A stretch of 64,000 nt of DNA from Pseudoips prasinana (GCA_951640165.1 OX621241.1:15815001-15879000), one strand, 5' to 3'; shown: positions 39,201 to 47,300, counted from the stretch's first letter. Program-made: numbers and translations. Notes: generated from the sequence alone by a model not told the origin.

Positions 39201-42200
39201 CAATATCATTACTTATCGAAAAACGCGAAAGATTTTCAACAACAGTTACTCAAAAAGAATTGATATAAAAAATTGTGTCTGCTCGATCTTGGGTAGTTCG
39301 TCATACACCATATAGGTACCTTCCTGGCGGCATTGGCCTTGAGTTCTTGGGGGGAAGCAGCCATATTAGAGAAGGGTACGTCGACGTTGAATTTAATGGA
39401 GTGCAGGAGTTGTACTACAACATTGGACACGTTCTTGAAGGAGAGTTTTCGTCGAGAGGCCGAACCGAGGCCGACGCCTGCTGATAGACACATCTGTAAT
39501 TATCAAAATAAATTAAATACCTACTCTTTTTGAAATGGCATATTTTCGTACAGGAAAACTTATCAAGTGCGAGGCAGGCCCACGCACCGAGGGTTCTGTA
39601 CAAACTTAGATTTTACGATTTAACTACTAATTTACTTTTTCCGGATATTTTCCTTTAATGGTGCTATGACCCATTACTGCTTCTAAAATTTCATGATTCT
39701 AGGACAACGGTAAGCACCCTATAGATTTTAACACCCTTGCGATTGACCAAATATGCGGCATCAACAGACGTGGTTGCGTTTACATCACAGATATCTGAAC
39801 CGTTTACATTAGAGTTTATTTTTCAAAGCTATCACTGATTGCCGACCTGAATATGTAATGTTAATTTCAATTTGTAATTTGTATTATTATTGTGTGGAGT
39901 GGAAGTATTTACAATTTATATTATTATAAATTGTAAATACTTCCACTCGTTACTAAGAGAAAGAGTTTTGACAGATAGATAATGACTGATCCTATAAAGG
40001 TTCTTTTTAACTTTGGAACTACGGAACTATAAATGTAACTTATACGTAAACATCATGCAAGACCAGCGTGACTAAAATGCAACAATCGATAGTCACACAT
40101 GTAATAGGTGTGGCCATTTTAATACCATAATAACTTGGTATTAATCTAATGATTCTAAAAACATTTCCCGTTATTCGGGTTTGTTATTTCCTAATAGTCT
40201 CTGGGGCATGACTACAAATATTATATCCAATAACTAATCTCATAAAAAGGTAATCAAATGAATGGGAAAATGAATCTACCGCTTTCACGGAATGGTAGAT
40301 TGTTATAAAGAATCATATTATTTTTACTGAGGCGGTTAAGAAACAGTATGCACCAAATTGAGATAATGAAATAAGCGAAATATCTCTAGTAATTTCCAGT
40401 TATAATTATAAAATAAAATCTTTTATCTGACACTTCGCCTTTTGAGTACGTCTCTAAAGTATTGCCTTGACTGCACGTGTCAGGCAGTCACCGCGCCTTT
40501 TCATCTCGCGGGTTCGAATCCCGCGCCGGACAACTATTTGTGTGACCCATAAATAGTTGTTCTGAGTCTAGATGTAATTTGTGTCTGTTTGTAAAGTACC
40601 CCGCGACACATGGATTAGATTCCCTAGTGCGGGCGTTGACTTCTATTCATTATGAAGGATCTTATTGTTATTATTCATGGTCGCATTTTGACCATGGCGA
40701 CCACTATTAAAAGAGGATAACTATCTGCACGTGCATATTGTGCAAGTCTGAGGACTTCAGGTGCTTTCCGGGGCATGGGGGTATATCACTTTCAAACTCC
40801 GGCATAATACTGAGAAATTTTTTAACACAAAAGTTTTTAATGCGACCAGGCAAACAAAAAGGCAAACCAGCAAAAAAAATGGCATTCGAACCCAGGATGG
40901 GTTCGAATGCCATTTTTTTTTTATTTAATTATCTGAGGTTGAACATGACAACACTGCAGTCGAATTTTACAAGGTTGTGAATTGCTTTTGATGAGATGAC
41001 GACTTTTCAACGGAATATATAGGAGCTATTGCACAGACACCAATCTGTAAAATTTCCCCAATTGAAAGTCAACCTTATGCTTAAGTGATAAAATTGAAAA
41101 TGTATAAAGGAAATTTGATAGATTGGGATAGCTGGATGTGCTGGCGTCTCTACTCTATTTACTTTGGTTTTTTTTCTTATTATTTATGTTCTAATTATGC
41201 TGATAACTTGTACCTACTGCTTCCGTTTGTGTTCGTGTCTAATAAATGTATTTCTATTCTTAATGTACTTACTTACTTATCGTATGGGCAGTGGTTACTC
41301 TAGTGTCAGAGTTATTCAACCCGCCCAGTTGGCCTCTGACATGCTTAACGACTGTTGTCTAATGACTACAGCTTAACGTGCCCTCTGAAGCACGGAGACG
41401 CTCCGAAATTAAACCACTGGCGGTCACCCATCTATGGCCTGACCGCGAGCCTAGTAGCTTAACCTCGCCGATTACATAAGGATCGGTGAGTGCATCTAGC
41501 GATGAGCGCCTCATATGCCCAATGTGATTTTATATTTAACTGCCTCAAAACATGTAGGTATATATTTTTATTATTGATAATATTTGTATAACGGCGTATA
41601 TGCAGTTGGTATAGCGGTATCAACCAATCAAATCGAACCCACGATCCACGATCCGAAAATCACTTTAGGTTCGACCCCGCCTAAAGTTATTTAGGGATTA
41701 TTCTGTAAAAAGAAAAATTTCTCAATATCAGCCCGAAGTCTGGAAGTTGGCGGTACTATACCCCCATGCCTCGGAGAGCTCGTAAAGCCGTCGGTCCTGT
41801 ACCTGACCTCTTTCCGGTCGTTTCGCTAGTCGTTCCATCATGAGAGTGATGGAATAGAAAGTGCTACTGTGTTTGCTCACACATTTGAGCACTATAATAT
41901 GTTCCGCGCAGATAGCTAGTCTCCATTGAGCTAGCTGGACATTAATATTTGTGTGGCGGCGTATATCAAGGTTATATACATATATAAGTACGTACCTTTC
42001 TCCGTCTCGGCGGTGGAATGATAAAGTACGTTTGTATGGAGTTCTCCCTGAGGTACGCGTTGCGGCCGGCGCCATGACCCGGCTCCACCTCGTACGCTCC
42101 TCCGAGACACTCGAGCGTCGCTTGTGTTATGTGCACACGCCTGGGAGCATATTGGGGAAGTTACGCGCTATTCAACTATTCAGAGACTACTGTAATGAAA

Positions 42201-43505
42201 CATGCATTATCTAATAACGTTTCTGGTTGCGCTCTCAAGAAAACTTGCAAAATAGTAATTTTGGTTATGAATGTTTCTGGGTAACCATGGCTGTGTAACT
42301 AAAGGTCTCTTTTCTACTTTCGAGCAATGACGGTAGGGAATATTATATATCTTGGGATTTCATACACGGCCATCTGATCCCAAATTAAGCAGAGCTTGTA
42401 CTATAGAAATCAGATAACTGATATACTATGTATATCACCCATCATACTATGTATACACCCAGACACACGACCTCTGTTTTAGCAGTCACGATCACTAGCA
42501 TTAAACCAGTCAATATCCCTCCCTTTCATTAGTAAAATGCAGTACAAAGACTTATATGTACAGACGCCAGCACACGAAGCTACCCCAATCTACCAAATTT
42601 CTCCAATTGAGATTGAACCTTTGCTTTTGTGATAAAGTTCAAAATCTATAAAAGAAATTTGACGGATTGGGGTAGGTGGATGTGCTGGCGTCTATACACT
42701 GCAATCGCTGAGGCTCAGAATCTTTTCATGGTCAGTCTTGGCTACTGGAAATAATGTCTGGACTTAGGCTTGGGATGTGGGGTGCGGCTGGTCCCATCTT
42801 TTACATTCATTCCTGTTAAACATGAGACCGAGGCAAAGTACCGTCACTGTATACATGTCATAGGGAAACCGTTTACTACTTTAACGGGCCCGTTGGCGTG
42901 TTTGGTAAATATTTGCCTTTCATGCCGCAGGTCGAGGGTTCGATTCCCACCCAGGACAGATATTTGTGTGCATGAACAGTCCGTTTAGCTTGAGTCTGGG
43001 GGTAAGAACCTTTATACTTGTGTATTTACTAAAAAAAAGTAGTATATGTAGTATATCAGTTATCTGGTTTCCATAGTACAAGATCTGCTTAGTTTGGGAT
43101 CGAATTTCCCTAGAAATGACGACTGCACAAAAATACAACGCAGCAAGAAAGATTCTCCATCAGAGATTTCTATTAAACTTAAAAACGTATGACAGTCAAT
43201 ATAACCTTACTTCAATAAAAAAATAATTATAAACTCAAACTGGGATCGAATATCCGTATGTAAATAATGTTCCAGGATATTGTTTTTAATATATTGCTGG
43301 CTTAAATGCAAGGTCTAAATGTTAAAAATACCATGTTTCTACTCACCCAGGTTCGCCTCCAGCCTCCATATTGTTGGCGAGGGTGACGTCATTGGACCAG
43401 ACGTCATACTGCCACTTCCGCAGGCCCAGCACTCCGCACAAAACTCGACCCGTGTGTATGCCCACTCGCATGTTCAGCTGGACATCTGTTGCTTCCACCA
43501 CAGAC
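14857..43505 (-). CDS. rut: Ca2+/calmodulin-type adenylyl cyclase, rutabaga/AC1-like; last 15 coding exons, 5' part missing
   Basis: Membrane adenylyl cyclases make cAMP from ATP; rutabaga/AC1 types are activated by Ca2+/calmodulin and Galpha-s. Fifteen exons (listed separately) splice with matching phases to 4057 nt, giving 1351 residues. In order these are: the end of C1a ([37 protein letters not shown]); C1b with a basic amphipathic stretch ([17 protein letters not shown]) aligned to the AC1 calmodulin-binding site; six membrane helices with two N-glycosylation sequons in the loop; complete C2; and a long low-complexity tail. C2 keeps the adenine-contact Lys ([12 protein letters not shown]) and Asp (QYDIWGN) and the Asn/Arg pair (NTVNVASR). 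The C1a metal-binding Asp motifs and the first six helices lie in exons not found here. The retained [12 protein letters not shown] end of C2 and [20 protein letters not shown] favour AC1/rut over AC2, AC5 or AC9 types. Confidence 0.9.
15361..15439 (-). CDS. rut: rut penultimate exon (79 nt)
   Basis: Acceptor TTTTCAG|T and donor CGG|GTAAGA. It contributes [20 protein letters not shown] and then ERLHNR; the first base completes the Ser codon started in exon 19481-19696. Both junction phases fit, which is the main support for this small exon. Confidence 0.8.
16032..16047. repeat. Target-site duplication, left copy
   Basis: ATAATTCGAATGTACA, 16 bases, is identical to 19148-19163 and flanks the RTE retrotransposon precisely: on this side the TACA end runs straight into the (CATA)n tail. 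Confidence 0.9.
16048..19147 (-). mobile_element. RTE-type non-LTR retrotransposon, nearly full length, recent
   Basis: A 3.1-kb element inserted in the rut intron between exons 15361-15439 and 19481-19696, in the same orientation as rut. Its 3' end (left side) is a short UTR finishing in a TATG/CATA tetranucleotide run at about 16046-16064, typical of RTE elements, and it is flanked by identical 16-bp duplications. One uninterrupted reading frame spans the element. Intact frame, exact duplications and absence of decay indicate a recent insertion. Confidence 0.9.
16069..19146 (-). CDS. Endonuclease-reverse transcriptase of the RTE element
   Basis: About 1025 residues without a stop. The N-terminal APE-like endonuclease (roughly residues 24-270) shows FATLNV, a catalytic Glu in [31 protein letters not shown] and a final TDH in place of SDH. 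The reverse transcriptase (roughly 515-800) shows [58 protein letters not shown] and YADD. The C-terminus carries [18 protein letters not shown] and GRGRPRR, and ends PSGKQA. It would nick target DNA and prime cDNA synthesis there. No ATG precedes the first endonuclease strand: the first in-frame Met is about 38 residues in, at MDEVCQL. The element is therefore either slightly 5'-truncated or uses another start. Confidence 0.92.
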   Translation of the reverse strand, partial: GGDVVRHPSRLVSQRGEKWSTESRFATLNVGGGIEGKMDEVCQLMSEKRIDVLCVNETKRKGCDTTNHGLYTAYWSGVPNTTRACQGVGLILSTSMSECVTEFECVNARVMWLRMKVGMTRIFLVGVYAPVDMGAVVIQREQEERKAFWETLRDVLRLSRYNERVIMLGDFNGWVGVKRDGFERVLGQFGDESENENGYSLLEICLEWGLCVTNTMFEHKRIHTFTRERKNVRKSMIDFVIVDERLRKNVLDTRVYRGTAIHTDHFLVMSRISGLSKGWRHRIPETKSVLERIKVEELQEEEVADEYKSKLVEKFEGSEDIREVEELWKVVKEGVVSVAGEVCGVIKRRRGRKMKNIWWDKSVQKVVCEKKKAWLDWLATRANERMNKATNEDIERAWNDYRKMKVIVKDVVNEKKNEQKDNFDRRLSKDFQTNIKFFWKSVRSVRGITQTSELKSIRDQDGNIVKGEECVLKRWKEYFESLYERGVTESERSSLSIDENKCKDEIGMDEIVKAIKGMKSGKSPGYDRITSEMLKAGYGVIASQLYSLFNLCYTTGQVPSDWCKAVIVPLYKGKGSRQDCKNYRGISLLSVVGKLYAKVLVERVVKETDAKIWDAQAGFRKGMGCTDQVFSLRSIVEKFLGKNQKVYCAFVDLEKAYDRVLRNELWSVLSMYGLNDNLVQALKSLYRDSRACVRINGSYTEWFSIQKGVRQGCVASPWLFNLFMDSCLKDLKESECGVRMNELLIKCLLYADDQVLLASSADELQVMVTNMYESFERKGMKMNVGKTKVMVFERDEYTTACDIVIGGEKVEQVNEFVYLGTLFTRDGKYEKDIVRRVNAGNRVNGALHAFMSSRQVSKKARLAVHDGVLVPTLMYGSESWVWQKKNESKINAVEMRALRSMCGVTLRDRIRNTDVRERCGVKEDVVTKIEKGMLRWFGHLERMNERRLTKEVYLAWVNGTTGRGRPRRTFSDQIGDVLKKGQVRSTLNRRACMKNIMTVIEAKEVCKDRDKWKSVVSAYPSGKQA
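19148..19163. repeat. Target-site duplication, right copy
   Basis: Second copy of ATAATTCGAATGTACA, abutting the 5' end of the element (element side reads GGCGGCGACG on the minus strand). Confidence 0.9.
19369..19405. repeat. Small hairpin in rut intron
   Basis: CATCTCTACGTGTAGTA is followed, after a short loop, by TACTACGCGTAGAGATG. There is one mismatch in about 17 pairs. No known signal. Confidence 0.6.
19481..19696 (-). CDS. rut: rut exon in the C-terminal tail (216 nt)
   Basis: Acceptor ATTCAG|G and donor TCAAG|GTTTGT. It encodes [17 protein letters not shown], an Asn homopolymer (run of six AAC/AAT codons), then [15 protein letters not shown] and [18 protein letters not shown]. Enters and leaves with split codons that match both neighbours. 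The Asn run is a repeat likely to vary in length between alleles. Confidence 0.82.
19846..21145 (-). CDS. rut: rut large exon: end of C2 catalytic domain plus proline/serine-rich tail (1300 nt)
   Basis: Acceptor TTGTAG|GT and donor CTGAG|GTGAG. The first 70 or so residues finish C2: [35 protein letters not shown] (adenine-contact Asp and transition-state Asn/Arg) and [18 protein letters not shown]. About 360 further residues are Pro/Ser/Ala/Arg-rich low complexity with short conserved-looking patches ([46 protein letters not shown]). The exon is strikingly GC-rich beside AT-rich introns. If the downstream intron is retained, the donor itself makes TGA in frame, ending the protein right after KLELR. 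Confidence 0.92.
21219..21432 (-). CDS. rut: rut exon, C2 domain (214 nt)
   Basis: Acceptor TTTCAG|CTTTTAGG and donor GAGTTG|GTAAG. It encodes [20 protein letters not shown] (adenine-contact Lys in KIKT), then [20 protein letters not shown] and ...[10 protein letters not shown]. The last base plus GT of the next exon makes the Gly of RVGINVGP. Confidence 0.93.
21433..22882. other. rut intron without recognisable gene
   Basis: AT-rich. A short repeat near 21870-21905 (CTCATAAGGCCGAAGAAGCC) matches, inverted, a stretch at about 9975-10010. Plus- and minus-strand frames of 60-70 codons here show no family features. Confidence 0.4.
22883..23029 (-). CDS. rut: rut exon, C2 domain (147 nt)
   Basis: Acceptor GGCAG|GACCTG and donor GACGAG|GTGAG; phase 0 at both ends. 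It encodes [37 protein letters not shown] and [12 protein letters not shown], a signature stretch of C2. Confidence 0.95.
23912..24768 (+). repeat. Palindrome A, left arm
   Basis: Begins TGTAACGTTGTATTTCTATT; includes CCGCCGAGCGG motifs near 23991 and 24032, a long A-run, and ends in the dispersed module CCTGCTGTATCCCTTAGTCG. Confidence 0.85.
24818..25662 (-). repeat. Palindrome A, right arm
   Basis: Reverse complement of the left arm from TACTATTCCGTGGGTGTCGT to AATACAACGTTACA. Confidence 0.85.
26606..26689 (-). CDS. rut: rut exon, start of C2 domain (84 nt)
   Basis: Acceptor TTCCAG|GCATCA and donor AATATG|GTAAAT, phase 0. It encodes [20 protein letters not shown] and then DNQFRTNM, the conserved entry to C2 in the AC1/rutabaga subfamily. 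Confidence 0.95.
27018..27180 (+). mobile_element. tRNA-derived SINE (family 2)
   Basis: Head CACGTGTGGCGCAGCGGCTG and box GGTTCGAGTCCCGCGCCGG are followed by ACCCATAAATAGTTGTTCTG and GTAAAGTACCCCGCG. Relatives lie at 40470-40650, 44461-44660, 47965-48165, 49440-49660 and 54800-55020. Confidence 0.65.
27835..28000 (+). repeat. Interspersed repeat fragment
   Basis: TACTAATATTATACATGCGA, then ACTAAACCGATTTAAAT and AGGATATAGGCTAC. It is a diverged relative of the repeat that closes palindrome C (48597 onward: ACTAATATTATAAAGGCGAA). Confidence 0.45.
28429..28588 (-). CDS. rut: rut exon, last membrane helix and linker to C2 (160 nt)
   Basis: Acceptor TTTCAG|GCCAAG and donor TTACAA|GTGAG. It encodes [20 protein letters not shown] and VLLH (the twelfth membrane helix), then a charged helix [20 protein letters not shown] and KRDMDALQ, the coiled-coil-like linker preceding C2. 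Confidence 0.92.
28858..28962. repeat. Hairpin element in rut intron (MITE-like)
   Basis: Arms of 35 bases (AATAATAAATAAACTAGAGT at the left, mirrored at 28928-28962), with one mismatch and a 35-base centre. Confidence 0.75.
28997..29225 (-). mobile_element. SINE family 3 copy, minus orientation, truncated
   Basis: Contains CATATTATAGTGCACAAGT and GATCCGATGGTACGACAGCG, the reverse complement of the family 3 body at 41740-41930. The tRNA-like head is absent. The 112-codon plus-strand frame over it is a by-product. Confidence 0.55.
29230..32011. other. rut intron with several interspersed repeats
   Basis: LINE-tail-like repeats begin at AGATAGATAGATAACTCT (about 29728) and AGATAGATAGATGAACTC (about 31505); both contain TATTG..TACCAAAG and a GGCGG-TTTATC/TCTTATC module also found at 54285-54410. 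A larger repeat lies at 30503-31086. Nothing suggests an exon. Confidence 0.5.
30503..31086 (+). mobile_element. Interspersed repeat with GGTTCCGTAG start and TTGGCCGG end
   Basis: Opens AGGGTTCCGTAGCCAAATGG and soon reads AAAACGGAACCCTT, so a short hairpin marks the start. It holds a TCTG/TCCG microsatellite and ends CGACTCGCACTTGGCCGG. I recognise this start/end pair from abundant repeats in lepidopteran genomes. No long reading frame, hence non-autonomous. Fragments of its end recur near 35485-35545 and 56630-56650. Confidence 0.6.
32012..32316 (-). CDS. rut: rut exon, second membrane bundle with glycosylated loop (305 nt)
   Basis: Acceptor TTCCAG|ATAACT and donor GGATGA|GTAAG. It encodes [20 protein letters not shown] with sequons NLT and NTT (the extracellular glycosylation loop typical of these enzymes). 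Two helices follow, [18 protein letters not shown] and [17 protein letters not shown], then the cytosol-ward segment [11 protein letters not shown]. Confidence 0.92.
32676..32733. repeat. Hairpin, 27-bp arms
   Basis: TCATGTCCTTATTTTTTAAC...ATAAAC, a 4-base loop, then GTTTAT...AAATAAAGACATGA. Two mismatches at most. Confidence 0.7.
33092..33370 (-). CDS. rut: rut exon, first helices of second membrane bundle (279 nt)
   Basis: Acceptor TTTCAG|TACCGC and donor AATGTG|GTAAG; 93 codons, phase 0. After [11 protein letters not shown] come hydrophobic helices around [40 protein letters not shown] and [16 protein letters not shown]. Confidence 0.92.
34325..34485 (-). pseudogene. Decayed C-terminal fragment of a LINE reverse transcriptase
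   Basis: The minus strand reads [15 protein letters not shown] in one frame, close to the RGRPPTRW-x-DD motif at the C-end of RTE-type polyproteins, preceded by broken MRQKVL-like sequence. Stops and frame breaks show that it is dead. Confidence 0.55.
34868..35030 (-). repeat. Interspersed repeat, family C
   Basis: TCGTATGGGCAGTGATCACC, CAAGCCGCCCAGTAGGCCTC and GCACGGAGACGCTCAGAAAT. Relatives lie at 6650-6790, 41278-41510, 61260-61530 and 62350-62765. Confidence 0.6.
35066..35251 (-). CDS. rut: rut exon, C1b to membrane linker (186 nt)
   Basis: Acceptor TTGCAG|AACAAA and donor GCACAG|GTATA; 62 codons, phase 0. It encodes [20 protein letters not shown], then [36 protein letters not shown] and ADKEAQ, the cytosolic segment that closes C1b ahead of the seventh helix. 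Confidence 0.93.
36998..37030 (+). promoter_or_regulatory. Candidate TATA box and initiator inside rut intron
   Basis: TTTATAAGTAAG near 36998 is followed about 26 bases later by TTCAGTGAG near 37023, the spacing and TCAGT initiator form usual for insect pol II promoters. It points into the open frame at 37186. Chance occurrence in AT-rich DNA cannot be excluded. Confidence 0.35.
37186..37431 (+). CDS. Small secreted-type protein, candidate nested gene (81 aa), unknown function
   Basis: From ATG at 37186 the frame gives a strongly hydrophobic N-terminus, [20 protein letters not shown], like a signal peptide or anchor. A basic patch (ERYYRRNRE) follows, then a segment with Cys at about residues 31, 53, 73 and 74, a sequon NYT and the end [10 protein letters not shown] followed by TAA. 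The Tyr-rich stretch ending in CCSG faintly recalls the EMI-domain end (CC-x-G) of Nimrod/Draper-type scavenger proteins, but the resemblance is weak. It lies antisense to rut within the intron between exons 35066-35251 and 38423-38608. It could be a complete small gene, the first exon of a spliced gene, or a chance frame. Confidence 0.35.
   Translation: MWFCVLTLVLIHPLSLLLLWIERYYRRNRECAPQIISRESYSSYIKIRESYTCRPVIVENNYTHEQHFVYAYCCSGHLSWN
38423..38608 (-). CDS. rut: rut exon, variable part of C1b (186 nt)
   Basis: Acceptor TTGGCAG|GTGCTG; donor ACACAT|GTTAAT, a weak GT site; 62 codons, phase 0. It encodes [20 protein letters not shown], a Pro/Ala run (SPAPPASAP), a His cluster (APHHHTF, MQHHAL) and HSRHPDMTH. 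Very GC-rich. Because it is in phase 0 at both ends, skipping it would keep the frame. Confidence 0.75.
38609..39319. other. rut intron, nothing recognised
   Basis: AT-rich to mixed sequence; the frames at 38674-38979 (minus) and 38964-39161 (plus) have no family features. Confidence 0.5.
39320..39493 (-). CDS. rut: rut exon, C1b with calmodulin-binding segment (174 nt)
   Basis: Acceptor TTACAG|ATGTGT and donor AGGAAG|GTACC; 58 codons, phase 0. It encodes [40 protein letters not shown] and [18 protein letters not shown]. The [17 protein letters not shown]...FSN stretch aligns with the AC1 C1b region known to bind calmodulin. The exon opens with ATG by chance; C1a sequence precedes it. Confidence 0.92.
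39897..39948. repeat. Perfect hairpin, 24-bp arms
   Basis: GAGTGGAAGTATTTACAATT and its exact complement surround a 4-base centre. Confidence 0.8.
40470..40650 (+). mobile_element. SINE family 2 copy
   Basis: CTGCACGTGTCAGGCAGTCA, GGGTTCGAATCCCGCGCCGG, ACCCATAAATAGTTGTTCTG and GTAAAGTACCCCGCGACAC; the A-box region carries a deletion relative to 27018. Confidence 0.6.
40872..40920. repeat. Perfect hairpin with A/T-tract ends
   Basis: A run of eight A plus TGGCATTCGAACCCA, three loop bases, then the exact complement ending in a T run. Confidence 0.85.
41029..41155. mobile_element. Foldback MITE, diverged copy
   Basis: Ends in GGATGTGCTGGCGTCTC and carries TTTCCCCAATTGAAAGTCAA opposite TAGATTGGGATAGCTGG. 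Homologous to the better copy at 42557-42698. Confidence 0.55.
41595..41945 (+). mobile_element. SINE family 3 copy
   Basis: CAGTTGGTATAGCGGTATC head, then TTTCTCAATATCAGCCCGAA, CCGTCGGTCCTGTACCTGAC, ACTATAATATGTTCCGCGCA. Lacks the nested insert present at 2442-2625. Confidence 0.65.
41996..42140 (-). CDS. rut: rut exon, end of C1a (145 nt)
   Basis: Acceptor TCCCAG|G and donor AGAAAG|GTACG. It encodes [36 protein letters not shown] and [12 protein letters not shown], the classic close of a cyclase C1a domain. Confidence 0.95.
42557..42698. mobile_element. Foldback MITE, 142 bp
   Basis: Left end TACAGACGCCAGCACACGAA, right end GGATGTGCTGGCGTCTATA. The arms (including CCCCAATCTACCAAATTTCT and its complement) meet around a short centre. 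A second copy lies at 41029-41155. Confidence 0.75.
42885..43105 (+). mobile_element. SINE family 1 copy
   Basis: GGGCCCGTTGGCGTGTTTGG, GGTTCGATTCCCACCCAGG, CAGTTATCTGGTTTCCATAG. A minus-strand fragment of the same family sits at about 42362-42430. Confidence 0.65.
43347..43505 (-). CDS. rut: rut exon, C1a core (159 nt); most 5' exon found
   Basis: Acceptor TTGGCAG|GTCTGT and donor CCTGG|GTGAG. It encodes [39 protein letters not shown] and [14 protein letters not shown]. It enters with a split codon, so at least one coding exon must precede it. None was found between 43506 and 64000. Confidence 0.95.
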
Positions 43506-43510
43506 CTGCC

Positions 43511-43945
43511 AATTAAGCTAAGAATATATACTGTGGTCTGCAAACAACTCATAAAAGGAGTAGACAAAAGCTGGTCCAAAAAGCTTTGGAAATACAGCAG
43601 AAACCAGCTACGACTGATAGTAGCAGTATTCACGGGCCATGGCGGCACCAACTATCACCTACATAAACTGGGACTGTCGAATAGCCCGATCTGCAGGACC
43701 TGTAGGGAAGAAATTGAAACAATGCTGCATATAATACGCAAATGTGATGCATTGGCAAGACACAGAATGGCCATCCTAGGGCTGGTATATTCAGAACACA
43801 CAGAACAGAAGGATCTAACCCTAAGAAGCGTACTGGATTATGTGCGACTTCATTCAGGGCTCTAGGGATAGAATAAAAACCAGTGGGGGATGGCACAAAA
43901 GATCCTGAAGGGACGAAGTAAGTTAGTACACCCCAACAAAGATAA
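43511..43945 (+). pseudogene. 3' fragment of a non-LTR retrotransposon (C-terminal polyprotein end)
   Basis: The plus strand reads [20 protein letters not shown], then [20 protein letters not shown] and CRTCREEIETMLHIIRKCDA up to a stop at 43863. The LTGH..LN.HL and C-x2-C-x7-H-x4-C pattern is the C-terminal zinc-finger region of Jockey/LOA/R1-like LINEs. The tail has AAGATAAG repeats (about 43939-43960). The fragment is antisense to rut and begins within about 10 bases of the acceptor at 43506. Confidence 0.7.
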
Positions 43946-44170
43946 GAAGAAGATAAGATACTGTGCTCTGAGATTTTGGGTACAGATTTCTGCAAATCCT
44001 TGACCTTGTAATGATCGATATCAAGTCCGGTTCAAACCTGTATTGTAGATATCACATGTTCTGATACTAGAGGAGGAAGGTAGGACAATTTATACGAGTA
44101 TCAACTGGCCAAAGCTAGACTGAATTCGCAATGTAATTTAAATATCCGTCCTAATGATGTTATCTTTTGG

Positions 44171-44367
44171 TGACTCTATGCACACAACGTTTTTTAACCT
44201 TGCCGTTGACGCGCGTTTGTAGCGATACAGACGCGCGTTAGCATCGCGTTTGTATCGATTCAAACAAACACCAAACTGCTCTGTACGATAAAAGCGCGCC
44301 GTCGTCGACGCGCGTTTTAGAAACGCGCGTCTACGGCGCGTAATAAACGTGGTGTGTACAGGCTCTA
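44171..44367. mobile_element. CG-rich MITE at the start of palindrome B
   Basis: Ends CTCTATGCACACAACGTTTT and AACGTGGTGTGTACAGGCTC are related inverted repeats. The interior has four copies of ACGCGCG. A partial copy in the opposite orientation occupies 48258-48401, cut off where the palindrome ends. Confidence 0.6.
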
Positions 44368-47300
44368 AGTAACTAACCAATACGATCAAAACTTAAAAAT
44401 ATTTACACAAAACAAAAATATAAACTTTATTAAACTATTATTAATTTAGGCTACACTGTAATGCTAAGACAGTCGCCGTGCCGCTTCATGTCCGGGTTTC
44501 GAGTCCCATGCCGGACAACTATTTTTGTGACCCATAAATAGTTGTTCTGAGTCTGAATGTAATTTGTGTCCGTCTATTATATGTTTATAGAGGTAAAGTA
44601 CTCCGCGACACAGGGATTTGATACTGGTGCGGGCGTAGTAATTAAAAAGAATACCGATTCGCAACTAAACGAATACCTACAAAATTCATAAATTAATTCC
44701 AATACACTTAAAGATTAAATCTGATGATGGAAGTCACTTCGGTGATTATATTGCTTTTTAGGTTTTCTTATAACTCGTTATCTCGAATATTTTACCAATA
44801 TTTATAGTTTAGACAGTTGATTAATCTTCTCCGTTCGAGATAATTGAGGTATATTGTGCCATACTTGAAAGATTTATAATACAGCGTTAGGTATTAAAAA
44901 TACTGGCTAGACTTGGACTGGCCAATAAAAGTAATTATTCACGCTATAAATATGCCCATAGATTCGTTGGATAATAATTTCAGTCTCGTCTCAATTGAGT
45001 AATATATAACTAACAGTGAGTTATGTTATGTATCAAATAATGATCCATCGCTGAAACCAACACGCGAGATCATTAAAACGGTTGTTTTTTCTCACTCATA
45101 ATCATGTGGAATGTGTATGTTCACGGGTGTTTGTTATTTTGGTGTAGGCATTTCTTAAAATGTAGTAAGAAGGCGTTAAAAACAAAAACAACACACTATG
45201 GTGGATGTTGAACTCAAGTTCTCTAAACGTATGGTAGCGCATCGTGATCAAGTTTGAGGAAACAGCTTGATACTAATTACACGTAGTACCAAGTGGTAGT
45301 ATTATAATATAATAATAATAAAGCCGTTATAAATGTATCTGTCTTTATTTTACACTTAAATGTATGTTAAGTAAGTAGTAAATACATTATGTACCTACAG
45401 TGTACACAGGCGAGCTTAACTGAACTATGAGTTCTTTTGCAGCAAACCATTCAGAGTTGAACTTTTATGTAGTGGGTTACAAACAGTGCATAGCAATTTT
45501 AAATATTTTAATATTGTTTCATATTAATATAGGTCTAAGAATTATTGTTACTAACAAATGTGAGTCATGTTACTTGAAATAAATAAATTATTAATATTAT
45601 TATACACATATTACAAATTATTGGATAGGAACTTCTGTTTGGGTATAGGCCAAGGGTTATTCGCCAAATATTTTCTGCAACAGCCAATCTCACCAAGGTC
45701 TTACTTCGCAGGACATAGAGCATAAGTGTGTGTATTAATTCAGAAGCACTCCCTATATATTTTCTACACTTATTAGTCGATGTAAGACGCAGGGGGAGAT
45801 TAGGTGCAGGACCTTAACGTGTTCTCCTAGGCACGGAGGTGCTACACCGCTACGACTATTGCTAAAAAACCAATATCAATATAGCTAAGCGAAACACCGT
45901 AACGTTAGCAGCGTAAGTAACGTAAGTACCTCCCTATCTATCAAGATAAAATAACCATTGAACTCGTAAGAGCTTTATCGCTACAGTTCCACGAACAAGC
46001 TTCACATACTGTGTACATAATTATGTTCCTCTGTCCATGTGTCATACGATAACCTCAAGAATAAATAGTACTCAGGAGATCCTGACCTGGAGACAACAGA
46101 CCTTGCGTAATTCTATCTTTAAATAAGTAATGGAATCAGGCGTTACTTTGCGGAAATCCATAACAATCAAAATACAAAATCAATATGTAGTGTTAATTCC
46201 GCTAATTGTCAGTTTAATCATGCCGGGATGCAATTTGCACCGCCCTCCCGCCCGCAAAAACGTGCACATGCAAGAAGGACAATATCAAAAAGCAAATTAC
46301 ATGCGCCAGCACGATACCCAACACGTGTTTCGGTCCTCCACGGACCATTCTCAAGGGCTGCTAACTCGTCGAGTGCTCGAAGGAGACTCAATGTCTCCTT
46401 CGAGCACTCGACGAGTTGGGTGTCGGAATTAACACTACATATTGATTTTGTATTTTGATTGTTATGGATTTCCGCAAAGTAACGCCTGATTCCATTACTT
46501 ATTTAAAGATAGAATTACGCAAGGTCTGTTGTCTCCAGTTCAGGATCTCCTGAGTACTATTTATTCTTGAGGTTATCGTATGACACATGGACAGAGGAAC
46601 ATAATTATGTACACAGTATGTGAAGCTTGTTCGTGGAACTGTAGCGATAAAGCTCTTACGAGTTCAATGGTTATTTTATCTTGATAGATAGGGAGGTACT
46701 TACGTTACTTACGCTGCTAACGTTACGGTGTTTCGCTTAGCTATATTGATATTGGTTTTTTAGCAATAGTCGTAGCGGTGTAGCACCTCCGTGCCTAGGA
46801 GAACTCGTTAAGGTCCTGCACCTAATCTCCCCCTGCGTCTTACATCGACTAATAAGTGTAGAAAATATATAGGGAGTGCTTCTGAATTAATACACACACT
46901 TATGCTCTATGTCCTGCGAAGTAAGACCTTGGTGAGATTGGCTGTTGCAGAAAATATTTGGCGAATAACCCTTGGCCTATACCCAAACAGAAGTTCCTAT
47001 CCAATAATTTGTAATATGTGTATAATAATATTAATAATTTATTTATTTCAAGTAACATGACTCACATTTGTTAGTAACAATAATTCTTAGACCTATATTA
47101 ATATGAAACAATATTAAAATATTTAAAATTGCTATGCACTGTTTGTAACCCACTACATAAAAGTTCAACTCTGAATGGTTTGCTGCAAAAGAACTCATAG
47201 TTCAGTTAAGCTCGCCTGTGTACACTGTAGGTACATAATGTATTTACTACTTACTTAACATACATTTAAGTGTAAAATAAAGACAGATACATTTATAACG

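Larger units (their letters stand above)
39494..41995. other. rut intron with SINEs and hairpins
   Basis: It contains the hairpins at 39897-39948 and 40872-40920, a family 2 SINE at 40470-40650, an inverted-repeat element at 41029-41155, a family C repeat at 41278-41510 and a family 3 SINE at 41595-41945. No exon is seen. Confidence 0.55.

Noticed and set aside
43371..43865. 164-residue plus-strand protein
   Set aside because: Its first part is antisense to a cyclase exon and the rest is a LINE C-terminal fragment. The junction is accidental, so it is not a host gene.
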